Assembly: GCA_902618205.1 (NCBI GenBank)
Contig: CACMZL010000004.1
Location: 62,001-126,000, forward strand
Length of the DNA: 64,000 bases
Reading direction: 5' to 3'
DNA from: an uncultured Pelagibacteraceae bacterium
Lineage (GTDB): Bacteria > Pseudomonadota > Alphaproteobacteria > Pelagibacterales > Pelagibacteraceae
Part shown: piece after piece, positions 28,134-37,607 of the stretch
Layout: each line of letters begins with the position of its first letter
How positions within the stretch are numbered: position 1 is the stretch's first letter
Notes under the pieces: generated by a model
What the model saw: the letters and a program-made list of their open reading frames with translations, nothing else
Database searches by the model: none
Told to the model about the DNA's origin: nothing
Made by a program: the position numbers and the translations under genes

Positions 28134-29798
28134 ACCGATTAGCCATTTTTTCTCATCTCTATTCAAATATTTAGAAAGCTTTGAGTAAACACTAAGATGA
28201 TAATTAAATAAATAATTTCGTTCTTTTTTTGTTAACATTTTAAAGTTAATTAAGTCTATATCAATGGGTGCCATGGTAAGATTTTTAAATATTAAATTTT
28301 GTTTTAGCTCATCAATATAAATTAGATTTTCAATTCTGATACCATATTGATTTTTTAGATAATATCCTGGTTCGTTGCTTAAAATCATACCTTTTTTTAA
28401 AGTGATAAAGTTATATTTTGAAATTGCCTGCGGCCCTTCATGCACATTTAAAAAAAAACCTACTCCATGACCTGTGCCATGTGCATAATCTAAACCAACT
28501 TTATTCAGAAATTTTCTAGCTAATTTGTCTATTAAAAATCCATTAAAATTTTTATTTATGTCACAAGTTGCTACTGCTATGTGACCTTTCAAAACTCTTG
28601 TAAAATTATTTTTTATTTCATTAGTTGCACTTCCGAAACATATCGTTCGCGTAACATCTGTAGTGCCCCAATTATACTGACCCCCAGAATCAACTAATAA
28701 AATATCGTTCTTCTTAATTTTTCTATTTGTTTTATTATTTGATTTATAGTGGATTATTGCTCCATTCGGCCCCGATCCTGCAACAGTATCAAAACTAGGG
28801 TAAAGATAATTTTTTGATTGCTTTCTAAATTTTTCTAATACTTTCTCAATTACCTTTTCAGTCAAATTTTTTTGATTAAACTTGATCCAATATAAAAATT
28901 TTGTTAATGCAACGCCATCTTCAATATGAGCTTTAATTGTATGTTTTAATTCGATTTTATTCTTTAATGATTTTAGATCATATATTGGATCATATTTAGA
29001 AACTACATTAAATCTACTTTCGATAATTTTTTGATCAAATATTGAGCAAGTATTTTGATCAATACAGAAATTTTTCTTATTTAGTTTGCTTAATACTCTA
29101 AAGAAGCTCTCATCATTACAAAATTCAATATTTTTAAAGATTTTTTTATTGAAATCTTTAGTCTTTCTAAGGCCTGTAAATAAAAACAATTTATTATTAT
29201 CAGTTACAATTAATTTGCAGTTTACTAAAGGACTATTTGGTAGATCTTTGCCTCTAATATTCAATAGCCAGTTAACATTTTCGCTAGAACTAACATACAA
29301 ATAATTAATTTTGTTTTTTTTTAAATAATTTTTTATTTTTGTTATTTTTGTTATTTGAGACTCACCAGTAATTTTATCACTCAAATAATAAAAATTACTA
29401 TTTTTTTTTTTTATTTTATTCTTAAAATTGTACTCAATAGGCACTAATCTTACTTTATTTGCAAAATATTTTATGAGTGTATTCTCAGTAAATAATTTTG
29501 GATCAAAGCCAATTTTTAAGTTAGAAATTTTGTATACATCTTTTGGCCAAGTATCTGGTATTTCTAAAACAGTAAAATTTTTTCCACACTCTTTTTTTGC
29601 TTGAAGAGTATATCTGCCATCAACAAATAAATAATTTGTATTTTTTAAAATCAAAGCAAATCCTGCTGATCCAGTAAAATTAGTTACTTTTACTAAGTTA
29701 TTTATTTTTGAATATTCAGTAAAATATTTATCGTTTTTTGGAACAACGAGCCCATCTAAATTATAACTTAAAAAAAATTTTTTTAGATTTTTAATCAT
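28122..29798 (-). CDS. pepP: M24-family metallopeptidase, Xaa-Pro aminopeptidase type
   Basis: A 558-residue M24 enzyme, likely removing N-terminal residues before proline. The N-terminal half holds two creatinase-like domains (LDGLVVPKNDKYFTEYS). The catalytic pita-bread domain has the metal ligands in DSGGQYNWGTTDVTRT (two Asp), HGTGHGVGFFLNVHEGPQ (His), LSNEPGYY (Glu) and GIRIENLIYID (Glu). It is closest in layout to the long eukaryotic-type XPNPEP1 enzymes. Its ATG overlaps the helicase stop by 4 bases, indicating an operon. Confidence 0.92.
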   Translation of the reverse strand: MIKNLKKFFLSYNLDGLVVPKNDKYFTEYSKINNLVKVTNFTGSAGFALILKNTNYLFVDGRYTLQAKKECGKNFTVLEIPDTWPKDVYKISNLKIGFDPKLFTENTLIKYFANKVRLVPIEYNFKNKIKKKNSNFYYLSDKITGESQITKITKIKNYLKKNKINYLYVSSSENVNWLLNIRGKDLPNSPLVNCKLIVTDNNKLFLFTGLRKTKDFNKKIFKNIEFCNDESFFRVLSKLNKKNFCIDQNTCSIFDQKIIESRFNVVSKYDPIYDLKSLKNKIELKHTIKAHIEDGVALTKFLYWIKFNQKNLTEKVIEKVLEKFRKQSKNYLYPSFDTVAGSGPNGAIIHYKSNNKTNRKIKKNDILLVDSGGQYNWGTTDVTRTICFGSATNEIKNNFTRVLKGHIAVATCDINKNFNGFLIDKLARKFLNKVGLDYAHGTGHGVGFFLNVHEGPQAISKYNFITLKKGMILSNEPGYYLKNQYGIRIENLIYIDELKQNLIFKNLTMAPIDIDLINFKMLTKKERNYLFNYHLSVYSKLSKYLNRDEKKWLIGLIK

Positions 29799-31819
29799 TT
29801 TAATTTCTTTTGATATCTAAGCCATCCTGGACTTCTAATCTCATTTTCAAAATCAATATCTTGATTAAATTCAAAGTCTTCATTTTCGTTATCATTAAAA
29901 CTATTATTTTTTTTGACAAATTCATCTGGTAGTTCATCAACAAATCTAGAGGCAATACTATCCATCCAATCGCCCTGATAAAATCTATTCATTGAGAAGG
30001 AAATTTTAGCTATTTTTTTTGCTCTAGTAATTCCTACGTACGCAAGTCTTCTTTCTTCTTCAAGACCATTTTCGCCTTTCTCTTCAATACTTTTTTGATG
30101 AGGGAATAATCCCTCTTCCCATCCAGGTAGGTAAACAATATTAAACTCCAGTCCTTTAGATGCATGAAGTGTCATTAAATTTACTTTTTCACTCTCCCAG
30201 TCTTGATCTAAAGAAGTAGCTAAAGCAACATGTTCTAAAAAGCTCTCTAAATTATCAAATTCTTTCATTGCGCTTAAAAGTTCTTTAATATTTTCTAGTC
30301 TATTCTCGTTCTCCAAATCTTTTTTATTTTTTAACATTTCACTATATCCAGACTCATCTAAAACTATTTGTAAAAGTTTAATATGATTAATTTTATTTTT
30401 AAACTGATACCTCCATTTTTCCAGTAGGTTTAATAATGAACTCAAGCCAATTTTGGTTTTTGGCTTAATCTTATTAATTTCAATTAATTTTTTTGATGCA
30501 ATTTCTAATGAGCAATATTTTTTTTTTGCATATTCAGATATAGCTTTTATTGTTGTATCTCCTATTGATCTTTTTGGTACATTTATTATTCTTTCAAATG
30601 ACAAATCATCCATAGGTTGACATATACATCTTAGATAAGCAACGCAGTCTTTTATTTCTGCTCTTTCATAAAATTTAATTCCACCAATTATTCTATAAGG
30701 TATCCCAACTCTTAAAAATCTTTCTTCAAACTCTCTAGTTTGAAAAATTGCTCTTACTAAAATTGCAATTTCATTTAATGAATTTTTTTTTTTAAAATTT
30801 TCTATTGATGTACTTATTTCAGTTGCTTCATCTTTTACGTTTCTAAAACAATCTAAAGTAATGAGTTCACCTTCTTCTTGATTTGTGTATAAAGTTTTAC
30901 CAACTCTATTTTGATTATTCTCAATTAATTTTGATGCTACATTTAAAATATTTTGCGTTGATCTGTAATTCTTTTCTAATCTAATTATTTTAGTATTTTT
31001 ATAAGTCTTATCAAATTCTAGAAAATTTTTAATTTCAGCACCTCTCCAACTATAAATTGATTGATCATCATCTCCAACACAACATAAATTTTTATTAAAA
31101 GATGCTAGATGTTTCAGCCATTCACTTTGTATAAAATTGGTATCTTGATATTCATCTACTAAAATGTATTTAAATTTCTTAGAATAAAGAGAAGATATAT
31201 CATTATAATTTTCAAATATTTTTACTGTGTGTAAAATTAAATCACTGAAGTCTGCAGAATTTAAATCGATTAGTTTCTGTTGATAAATATTATAAATTTT
31301 TAAAAAATTTTTTTCTAAGGTTTCCTTTTTTTTTAATATTACATCTTTCGGATAAAGTCCTTTATTTTTCCATTTGTCTATAACCGCCAATATATACTTT
31401 GGAGATATTTTTTTTATATCTATGTTTTCAGCTTTACATATATTTTTAATTAGCCTTACCTGGTCTTCTTGATCTATAATGGTAAAATTTGATTTTAAAC
31501 CAGCTGCCTCAGCATGTTTTCTTAATATTTTAGCACTAATCGAATGAAAGGTACCTAACCATGGCAAGCCAGTTGCATTTGTTTTAAGAAGTTTTGATAC
31601 TCTGACTTGCATTTCTTTTGCAGCTTTATTTGTGAAAGTAACAGCAAGAATTTGGCTAGAAAATGCCTTATGACTTCTTATTATATGTGCAATTCTAGAT
31701 GTTAATACTTTTGTTTTACCTGAGCCTGCTCCAGCCACAATTAAAAGGGGGCCATCAAGATGTAACACCGCTTCTTGTTGCTTTTCATTTAAATTTGACA
31801 AATAATTAGAATTTAACAT
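29795..31819 (-). CDS. uvrD: UvrD/PcrA-type superfamily 1A DNA helicase
   Basis: An ATP-driven 3'-5' helicase for repair and replication restart. The 674 residues contain LNEKQQEAVLHLDGPLLIVAGAGSGKT (Q motif and Walker A), TFTNKAAKEMQVRV, LPWLGTFHSI, LVDEYQDTN (Walker B), CCVGDDDQSIYSWRGA, RLEKNYRST, VNLMTLHASKGLEF and EERRLAYVGITRAK. UvrD, PcrA and Rep are hard to separate by eye. The acidic C-terminal tail (near FNDNENEDFEFNQD) could bind partners. Confidence 0.93.
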   Translation of the reverse strand: MLNSNYLSNLNEKQQEAVLHLDGPLLIVAGAGSGKTKVLTSRIAHIIRSHKAFSSQILAVTFTNKAAKEMQVRVSKLLKTNATGLPWLGTFHSISAKILRKHAEAAGLKSNFTIIDQEDQVRLIKNICKAENIDIKKISPKYILAVIDKWKNKGLYPKDVILKKKETLEKNFLKIYNIYQQKLIDLNSADFSDLILHTVKIFENYNDISSLYSKKFKYILVDEYQDTNFIQSEWLKHLASFNKNLCCVGDDDQSIYSWRGAEIKNFLEFDKTYKNTKIIRLEKNYRSTQNILNVASKLIENNQNRVGKTLYTNQEEGELITLDCFRNVKDEATEISTSIENFKKKNSLNEIAILVRAIFQTREFEERFLRVGIPYRIIGGIKFYERAEIKDCVAYLRCICQPMDDLSFERIINVPKRSIGDTTIKAISEYAKKKYCSLEIASKKLIEINKIKPKTKIGLSSLLNLLEKWRYQFKNKINHIKLLQIVLDESGYSEMLKNKKDLENENRLENIKELLSAMKEFDNLESFLEHVALATSLDQDWESEKVNLMTLHASKGLEFNIVYLPGWEEGLFPHQKSIEEKGENGLEEERRLAYVGITRAKKIAKISFSMNRFYQGDWMDSIASRFVDELPDEFVKKNNSFNDNENEDFEFNQDIDFENEIRSPGWLRYQKKLK

Positions 31820-31850
31820 AAATTTTTATTGTATAAGTCTTATTAGTTTA

Positions 31851-33218
31851 ATGAATAAAATTAAGCAAAACAAAATAACATTTTCATTAATTTTAATAGC
31901 AATTGTAATAACTTTTTCCTCACTTTCTATTTTGTCATTACCAGTTTTATTAAATTATAAAAATAAAGTTGATAAAATAGAAAATAATTTTTATAAAAAT
32001 TTTAAGATTTATCTTAATTCATCTGGGGATATATCTTATAAACCTTTTCCAAAACCACACTTATTAGTAGAAAATGCCTCACTTAGTTTAACTAATCTAT
32101 CAGATAATGATTATTTAATTAATACTTCAAATTTGAAAATTTATATATCTTTAAGGGATGTATATTTAAGATCTTTTAAAAATTTTATTTCTACTGAAAT
32201 CTCAAATACTAACTTAGAGTTTGAATTAGCTGATTTAAAAAAGATAAGAAAACATTTATATGAAAAAGTTAATAAACCAATAATATTTAGTAATTGTAAA
32301 ATATTTTTAACAAACAAAATTAAAGAGGTAATTTTAATTTCCCCTGTTGATAGAATTTTGTATAAAATTAATAATAAATCAAGGATCAAAAATTTATTAA
32401 TTAATGGAAAAATTTTTGGATTAAACTTTAAATCTGAGTGGAAACGAAGTTATGATAATCCGAAAATTGGTTTGCAAAATATAATTTTTTATAACCCATT
32501 AATAGAAATCAAAAATAAATTTGAATTTGAAAACATTAAAAAATTTAATGGCCAGATAGAAATGGAATTCAATCAAGATCAATTTAGATACAATATTAAA
32601 TTTAATGATGGTGCGATTGATATTATTTCTCCAAAGAATAAAAAATTAAATTACTTAATTGATAGCAATATTAGTCTTGCCCCTTTTTACTTTGAAGGGT
32701 CTTTAACAATTAAAAATAAAAAAATTGAAAAAATAATAGATAATATTTTGTCAAATTTATTCATTTATAATCAAACTTACTTAGGAAATTTGAATGGTGT
32801 TTTTAAAATCAAATTAGAAAATATAAATAATAAATTAATAAAAGATGGATATCTTGATTTTAAAATTAATGAAAAAAAAATTAATTTAAAAAAAGCAAAT
32901 TTTAACTTAAAAAAAATTGGCAACCTAGTAACAGAAATTGACTTTGTTGAAAATAATGGAATTATAAAATTTCATTCAAAAAATGAACTAAATATTAACA
33001 ACCATATTGAGTTTGCAAAAGTTTTCCAGTTAGGATCAAAAAAAGTAAAAAATATAGAAAAAATTTATTTTGATTTAGAGAAAAGTATGGGAGAAACTGA
33101 TTATGTCATCACAAATGTTAAGATAAATAACATTGAGAATAAAGAAAAGATGAAAGAAATATTTTTAATTAAAAATGTCCAGAATTTGAGAGCTAATATA
33201 AGAAAAGTTATTGATTAA
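31851..33218 (+). CDS. AsmA-like membrane-anchored periplasmic protein
   Basis: A 455-residue protein with one N-terminal membrane segment (about 11-33) and a large beta-rich remainder. The opening after the anchor (SGDISYKPFPKPHLLVENASLSLTN) and the later INGKIFGLNFKSEW and GSLTIKNKKIEKI resemble the repeat-like strands of AsmA family proteins, which are linked to lipid movement between membranes. Sequence similarity is weak, so the family call is tentative. It is divergent from the helicase (31-base gap) and overlaps the end of fumC by 4 bases. Confidence 0.65.
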   Translation: MNKIKQNKITFSLILIAIVITFSSLSILSLPVLLNYKNKVDKIENNFYKNFKIYLNSSGDISYKPFPKPHLLVENASLSLTNLSDNDYLINTSNLKIYISLRDVYLRSFKNFISTEISNTNLEFELADLKKIRKHLYEKVNKPIIFSNCKIFLTNKIKEVILISPVDRILYKINNKSRIKNLLINGKIFGLNFKSEWKRSYDNPKIGLQNIIFYNPLIEIKNKFEFENIKKFNGQIEMEFNQDQFRYNIKFNDGAIDIISPKNKKLNYLIDSNISLAPFYFEGSLTIKNKKIEKIIDNILSNLFIYNQTYLGNLNGVFKIKLENINNKLIKDGYLDFKINEKKINLKKANFNLKKIGNLVTEIDFVENNGIIKFHSKNELNINNHIEFAKVFQLGSKKVKNIEKIYFDLEKSMGETDYVITNVKINNIENKEKMKEIFLIKNVQNLRANIRKVID

Positions 33219-34603
33219 TTTGGACTAATCATTTTTAAAGGGTCAATGTAGAGATCATAGTCTTTCTCGCTAATCAAACCTGATCTGATAGCTTCCTCTT
33301 TTAATTTTGTATTATTTTTTAAAGCTTTTTTTGCAATTTTTGCAGCATTATCATAACCAATTTTTGGTGCTAGTGCAGTTACTAGCATTAATGAATTATC
33401 TAAATGTTCTTTAATTTTCTTTTTGTTAGCTTTAATTCCTATCACGCAATATAAACTAAAATTCCTAACACAATCAGCTAAAATATCGATTGATTGTAAT
33501 ATATTGTATGCAATCAGAGGCTTGAATACATTTAATTCAAAATGGCCATGACTACCTGCAACAGTTATTCCAGTATGATTTCCAATTACCTTTGCACATA
33601 CCATTGTTACCGCCTCACATTGAGTTGGATTAACTTTACCGGGCATTATTGATGATCCTGGCTCATTCTCTGGTAATAAAAGTTCTCCATATCCTGCTCT
33701 TGGACCTGATCCTAAAAATCTTATATCATTTGAAATTTTCATTAAAGCAACTGAGCAAGAATTTAAAGCTCCTGAAAAATTTACTATTGCATCATGCGCA
33801 GCAAGTTCTGAAAATTTATTTGGAGCAGGTTTAAAATTGATTTTACAAAATTTTTTAATTTCATTTACAATCTTTTTATCAAAATTTTTTTCTGAATTTA
33901 TACCTGTTCCAACAGCAGTTCCTCCTTGAGCTAAAAGGTAAATATCTTTTAAACAATATTTAATTCTCTCTATGCTTTTATTCACTTGTGCATGATAACC
34001 CGAAAATTCCTGACCGAGAGATAATGGTGTTGCATCTTGTAGGTGTGTTCTTCCAATCTTTACAATCTTCATAAATTCTTTACTCTTTTTTTTTAGTGAG
34101 TCATCTAACAATTTTAGACTTGGTAAAAGTTTATTAATTGTCTCTGTTGCTATAGAAATATGCATAGCCGTCGGAAATACATCATTGGTAGATTGAGATT
34201 TATTGACGTGGTCATTAGGATGCACAGGTTTCTTGGATCCTTTTTTGCCTTTAAGAATTTCTATAGCTCTGTTTGCAATAACTTCATTTACATTCATATT
34301 GGTTTGAGTTCCAGATCCAGTTTGCCAAACTTTTAAAGGAAAATTTTCGTCCATTTTACCATTTATAACGTCATTTGAGGCTTTTATGATAGCTTTACAA
34401 ATTTTTGAAGGAATTGATTTATCTTTTTGATGAACTATTGCTGCACTTCTCTTAATAATTGCAATCGATCTTATAATCGAAGAAGGTACTAATATTTTAC
34501 CAATATTAAAAAACTTTTTTGATCTCTGTGTTGAGGCTCCCCAATACATTTCATTTGGTACTTTTATACTACCAATACTATCAAATTCTTTTCTTGTTTT
34601 CAT
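33215..34603 (-). CDS. fumC: Class II fumarate hydratase FumC
   Basis: This iron-independent TCA enzyme hydrates fumarate to malate. The 462 residues have WGASTQRS, VWQTGSGTQTNMNVNEVIANRA, HPNDHVNKSQSTND, GRTHLQDATPLSLGQEF, and the signature GSSIMPGKVNPTQCEA of the fumarase/aspartase superfamily with its mobile-loop serine. It is monocistronic, with a 61-base gap to the divergent hydrolase gene. Confidence 0.96.
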   Translation of the reverse strand: MKTRKEFDSIGSIKVPNEMYWGASTQRSKKFFNIGKILVPSSIIRSIAIIKRSAAIVHQKDKSIPSKICKAIIKASNDVINGKMDENFPLKVWQTGSGTQTNMNVNEVIANRAIEILKGKKGSKKPVHPNDHVNKSQSTNDVFPTAMHISIATETINKLLPSLKLLDDSLKKKSKEFMKIVKIGRTHLQDATPLSLGQEFSGYHAQVNKSIERIKYCLKDIYLLAQGGTAVGTGINSEKNFDKKIVNEIKKFCKINFKPAPNKFSELAAHDAIVNFSGALNSCSVALMKISNDIRFLGSGPRAGYGELLLPENEPGSSIMPGKVNPTQCEAVTMVCAKVIGNHTGITVAGSHGHFELNVFKPLIAYNILQSIDILADCVRNFSLYCVIGIKANKKKIKEHLDNSLMLVTALAPKIGYDNAAKIAKKALKNNTKLKEEAIRSGLISEKDYDLYIDPLKMISPN

Positions 34604-34664
34604 TTATTTGAATAAATAACTAAATAATTTATATACTAGTTTTCAATAATCTTACAGGAGTAAA

Positions 34665-35036
34665 ATGACAAATTTTCAAAAAGTAAAAAATTTTATGGAA
34701 ACATTTGGGCAAGAAGTAAAATCATCACCTTCATTTAGCTCTACCAAAATAAATGAGTTAAGATACAATTTAATTAAAGAGGAGCTAGATGAATTTAGAG
34801 AGGCTTTGGATAACAATGATCTTTTAGAGGCTGCTGATGCTTTAACAGATATATTATATGTCACTTATGGTGCTGGGCATGCTTTTGGTATTAACTTAGA
34901 TGCTTGTTTTGAGGAGGTTCAAAATTCAAATATGAGCAAGCTAGGAAATGATGGTAAACCTATTTATAATGATCAGGGTAAAGTTATGAAAGGTCCAAAC
35001 TATTTTAAACCAGATTTATCTAAATTTATTAAGTAA
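34665..35036 (+). CDS. MazG/HisE-like nucleoside triphosphate pyrophosphohydrolase
   Basis: A 123-residue all-alpha NTP-PPase. The metal-binding pattern EExxE ... ExxD is seen in IKEELDEFREALDNND and LEAADALTDILYVTYGAG. The C-terminal half (NMSKLGNDGKPIYNDQGKVMKGPNYFKPDL) is typical of the phosphoribosyl-ATP-pyrophosphohydrolase-like group found in phages and bacteria. The substrate is unknown; such enzymes often clean up aberrant nucleotides. Shine-Dalgarno AGGAG at 34656-34660. It overlaps the end of ygfZ by 8 bases. Confidence 0.85.
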   Translation: MTNFQKVKNFMETFGQEVKSSPSFSSTKINELRYNLIKEELDEFREALDNNDLLEAADALTDILYVTYGAGHAFGINLDACFEEVQNSNMSKLGNDGKPIYNDQGKVMKGPNYFKPDLSKFIK

Positions 35037-35922
35037 TTTGTAGCCAATCAGGTTTCTTGATTTTTACTTTAGCAGAACCACAATTAAAAGTTTTGCCAAA
35101 ATCAAATTTTTCGTTCTTAACTTTGATAATAGCATAAGGATAATTATCATTTATTAATACCTTTCCTATTTCATCTTTCTCATCTGATATAATTTCATTT
35201 TCTAAATTGCCTTCTACTACTTCAATTGGAAGAAGACGTTTACTCAATTTATCTTTTAACTTAATTCTTGCAGTATTCTCTTGACCCACGTAACAACCTT
35301 TTTTAAAATCTATCGCATTTAATTCATCAAAGTTACACTCGATACCAAAAAGTTTATTTTGAAGTCTTTCTGTATTATTTTGTGGAATACCAATTTCGTG
35401 ACTTAATTTGTAATATTCATTTTTATCCGCACTTTGAAGCCCAAGTTTTTTTAATGATAAATATAATTTTTCTAAATTGGTTACTATTCTTGCTCCAAGT
35501 TTTATGTTTCTAGGATCTAAAAAAATACTATCCTCTCTAAATTTAATTGTACATCCAGCAATAGAACTTGAATTTTCCATATCCAAAAATCTTTCTTTAC
35601 TAATAACTGCAATTACAAATTCATTACTTAGATTTAAAATTTCTACCTTTGATCTAAGTTTGTATAAATTTAATTGTTTAAATAAATTATCTATATTTTT
35701 TTTCTCACAATCTAAAAAATATCCAGACTTATGTTTTAATATGTTGAAGTCATATAAATATTTTCCCTGTGGAGTAAGTAAAGCTGAATAACATGAGTTT
35801 TTTTCATCTACATTGTTGATATTATTTGTAACTATATTTTGAAGAAACTCTTTACAGTCTTCACCTGAGACATATAAAAGTCCTCTGTCCTCCAAGATAT
35901 AAACATTATTTTTTTTCATCAT
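35029..35922 (-). CDS. ygfZ: YgfZ/GcvT-like folate-binding protein (iron-sulfur cluster maintenance)
   Basis: The 297 residues have a GcvT-like N-terminal domain (LEDRGLLYVSGEDCKEFLQNIVTNNI) and the family signature KGCYVGQENTARIK near residue 210, where the cysteine is conserved. YgfZ (IBA57 in mitochondria) acts with tetrahydrofolate in keeping some Fe-S enzymes active. It is divergent from pyrC across a 40-base gap. The conserved signature makes the family call firm. Confidence 0.92.
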   Translation of the reverse strand: MMKKNNVYILEDRGLLYVSGEDCKEFLQNIVTNNINNVDEKNSCYSALLTPQGKYLYDFNILKHKSGYFLDCEKKNIDNLFKQLNLYKLRSKVEILNLSNEFVIAVISKERFLDMENSSSIAGCTIKFREDSIFLDPRNIKLGARIVTNLEKLYLSLKKLGLQSADKNEYYKLSHEIGIPQNNTERLQNKLFGIECNFDELNAIDFKKGCYVGQENTARIKLKDKLSKRLLPIEVVEGNLENEIISDEKDEIGKVLINDNYPYAIIKVKNEKFDFGKTFNCGSAKVKIKKPDWLQIT

Positions 35923-35962
35923 TGATAGATTCTTGAGAATAATATAATAACGATTTCATAAA

Positions 35963-37273
35963 ATGTTAGATCTTATAATAAAGAATGGTGAGTGTTATAT
36001 TGATGGAAAACTCAATAAAACTAACATTGGTATTCAAAATGGAAAAATTACAACTATTGGTGATTTAAGTGATGAACAAAGCAAAGAAAATATTGATGCA
36101 AGCAATTTAATAGTTCTACCTGGTTGCATGGATACTCAAGTTCATTTCCGTGAGCCTGGATCAACTAATGCAGAGGACTTACATACTGGTAGTAAAGCAG
36201 CTATTGCCGGAGGAATTACGAGTGTTTTTGAGATGCCAAATACAAATCCTCCTACTGCGAACATGAAAGAATTTAATAATAAGTTAAGTCTTGCAAAAAA
36301 TAGGATGTATTCAAACTATGCATTTTACTTTGGAGCAACTCCAGATAATTCATCTGATTTGGCAAAGCTTAAAGGTTTAGATGGTTGCTGTGGCGTAAAA
36401 CTTTTTGCAGGTTCATCAACTGGAAATTTATTGGTTGATAAAGAAGAAGATATTGAGAAAGTTTTTCAGAATACTTCAAAAATAGTTGCAGTTCATTCTG
36501 AAGATGAAGAGATAATTAACTTAAGAAAAAAATTAATTGAAAAAGGTAACGTTCATACTCATCCTGTATGGAGAAACGAAGAATGTGCAATGTCATCTAC
36601 TAGAAGGATTGTTAAGATTGCAAAAAGACTTAATAAAAAAGCACACATATTGCATGTTACAACAAAAGAAGAAGTAGATTTTCTTTCTCAAAATAAAGGA
36701 AATATAACTTTTGAAATTACTCCACAACATCTAACAATATATGCACCAGATTGTTATGACAAACTTGGGACCTTTGCACAGATGAACCCTCCTTTGAGAG
36801 ACAAGTCTCATTATGATAGATTGTGGTACGCTATTCGAAATAACTATAATGATACTATTGGTTCAGACCACGCACCTCATTTAAAAGAAAATAAATTAAA
36901 AGAATATCCCCAGTCACCGTCTGGTATGCCTGGAGTGCAAACATTATTACCCGTTATGCTAAATCATGTGAATGATAAAAAACTTACATTAGATCAACTA
37001 ATTAAACTTCTTTGTGAAAATCCAGTTTCTGTATTTGGTATTAAAAATAAGGGATATATTAAAAAAGATTACGATGCCGACTTTACAATTATAGATATGA
37101 ATCGAACAATTGAAATCAAAAATGAAAATATTCACAGTAAGTGTGGATGGAGCCCATTTGATGGTTATAAATTTAAAGGTTCACCAGTTTATACAATTAT
37201 AAATGGTGATATTAAAATGAAAGAAGATGAAATTTTGGGAGATCCAACAGGTAAACCAATTCTTTTTGATTAA
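35963..37273 (+). CDS. pyrC: Dihydroorotase (class I)
   Basis: It cyclises carbamoyl aspartate to dihydroorotate in pyrimidine synthesis. The 436 residues have the amidohydrolase motif MDTQVHFREPGS (zinc histidines), VFEMPNTNPPT, CCGVKLFAGSSTG (in the place of the bridging lysine, GVKLF), AVHSEDEE, HILHVTTKEE, and SDHAPH near residue 310. Allantoinase is related, but the HFREPG motif and lysine region fit dihydroorotase. It ends 1 base from the convergent SMR gene. Confidence 0.93.
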   Translation: MLDLIIKNGECYIDGKLNKTNIGIQNGKITTIGDLSDEQSKENIDASNLIVLPGCMDTQVHFREPGSTNAEDLHTGSKAAIAGGITSVFEMPNTNPPTANMKEFNNKLSLAKNRMYSNYAFYFGATPDNSSDLAKLKGLDGCCGVKLFAGSSTGNLLVDKEEDIEKVFQNTSKIVAVHSEDEEIINLRKKLIEKGNVHTHPVWRNEECAMSSTRRIVKIAKRLNKKAHILHVTTKEEVDFLSQNKGNITFEITPQHLTIYAPDCYDKLGTFAQMNPPLRDKSHYDRLWYAIRNNYNDTIGSDHAPHLKENKLKEYPQSPSGMPGVQTLLPVMLNHVNDKKLTLDQLIKLLCENPVSVFGIKNKGYIKKDYDADFTIIDMNRTIEIKNENIHSKCGWSPFDGYKFKGSPVYTIINGDIKMKEDEILGDPTGKPILFD

Positions 37274-37274
37274 A

Positions 37275-37607
37275 TCATATAGTTTTACTTGAATACATGT
37301 TTACAAGTGTTACACCAACTACAATAAGAAACATACCCAATATAGCTTGCCAACTTAAAGACTGTTTAAAAAAAATATATCCCAATATTGCAATAGTAAA
37401 AATACCAAGTCCACTCCAAGTTCCATAAACAATCGCAATTGGTAATTTATCAACTACAAAAGTAAGTAAATAAAAAGCAGATAAATAAAATCCAGCCAAA
37501 AATACTGTTGGTGTTACTTTTGTAAAGTTTTGAGTAACAGGAAGAAGCATTGTTCCACATACTTCACAAATAATTGCTCCTACTAAAAAAAGATATGTCT
37601 TGAACAT
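37275..37607 (-). CDS. Small multidrug resistance (SMR) family transporter
   Basis: A 110-residue protein with four membrane segments. The conserved glutamate of segment 1 is present (IICEVCGTM, about residue 15), as are the segment 3 motif VYGTWSGLGIFTIAILGYIFFKQ and the segment 4 LGMFLIVVGVTLVNMYS. SMR proteins exchange protons for lipophilic cations, polyamines or guanidinium; the substrate cannot be told here. Its start codon shares one base (TAATG) with the prpE stop, so the two are co-transcribed. Confidence 0.92.
   Translation of the reverse strand: MFKTYLFLVGAIICEVCGTMLLPVTQNFTKVTPTVFLAGFYLSAFYLLTFVVDKLPIAIVYGTWSGLGIFTIAILGYIFFKQSLSWQAILGMFLIVVGVTLVNMYSSKTI

Noticed and set aside
35477-35791. 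A 104-codon frame opposite ygfZ
   Set aside because: It lies wholly inside the conserved ygfZ gene, has no recognisable motif and no ribosome site.
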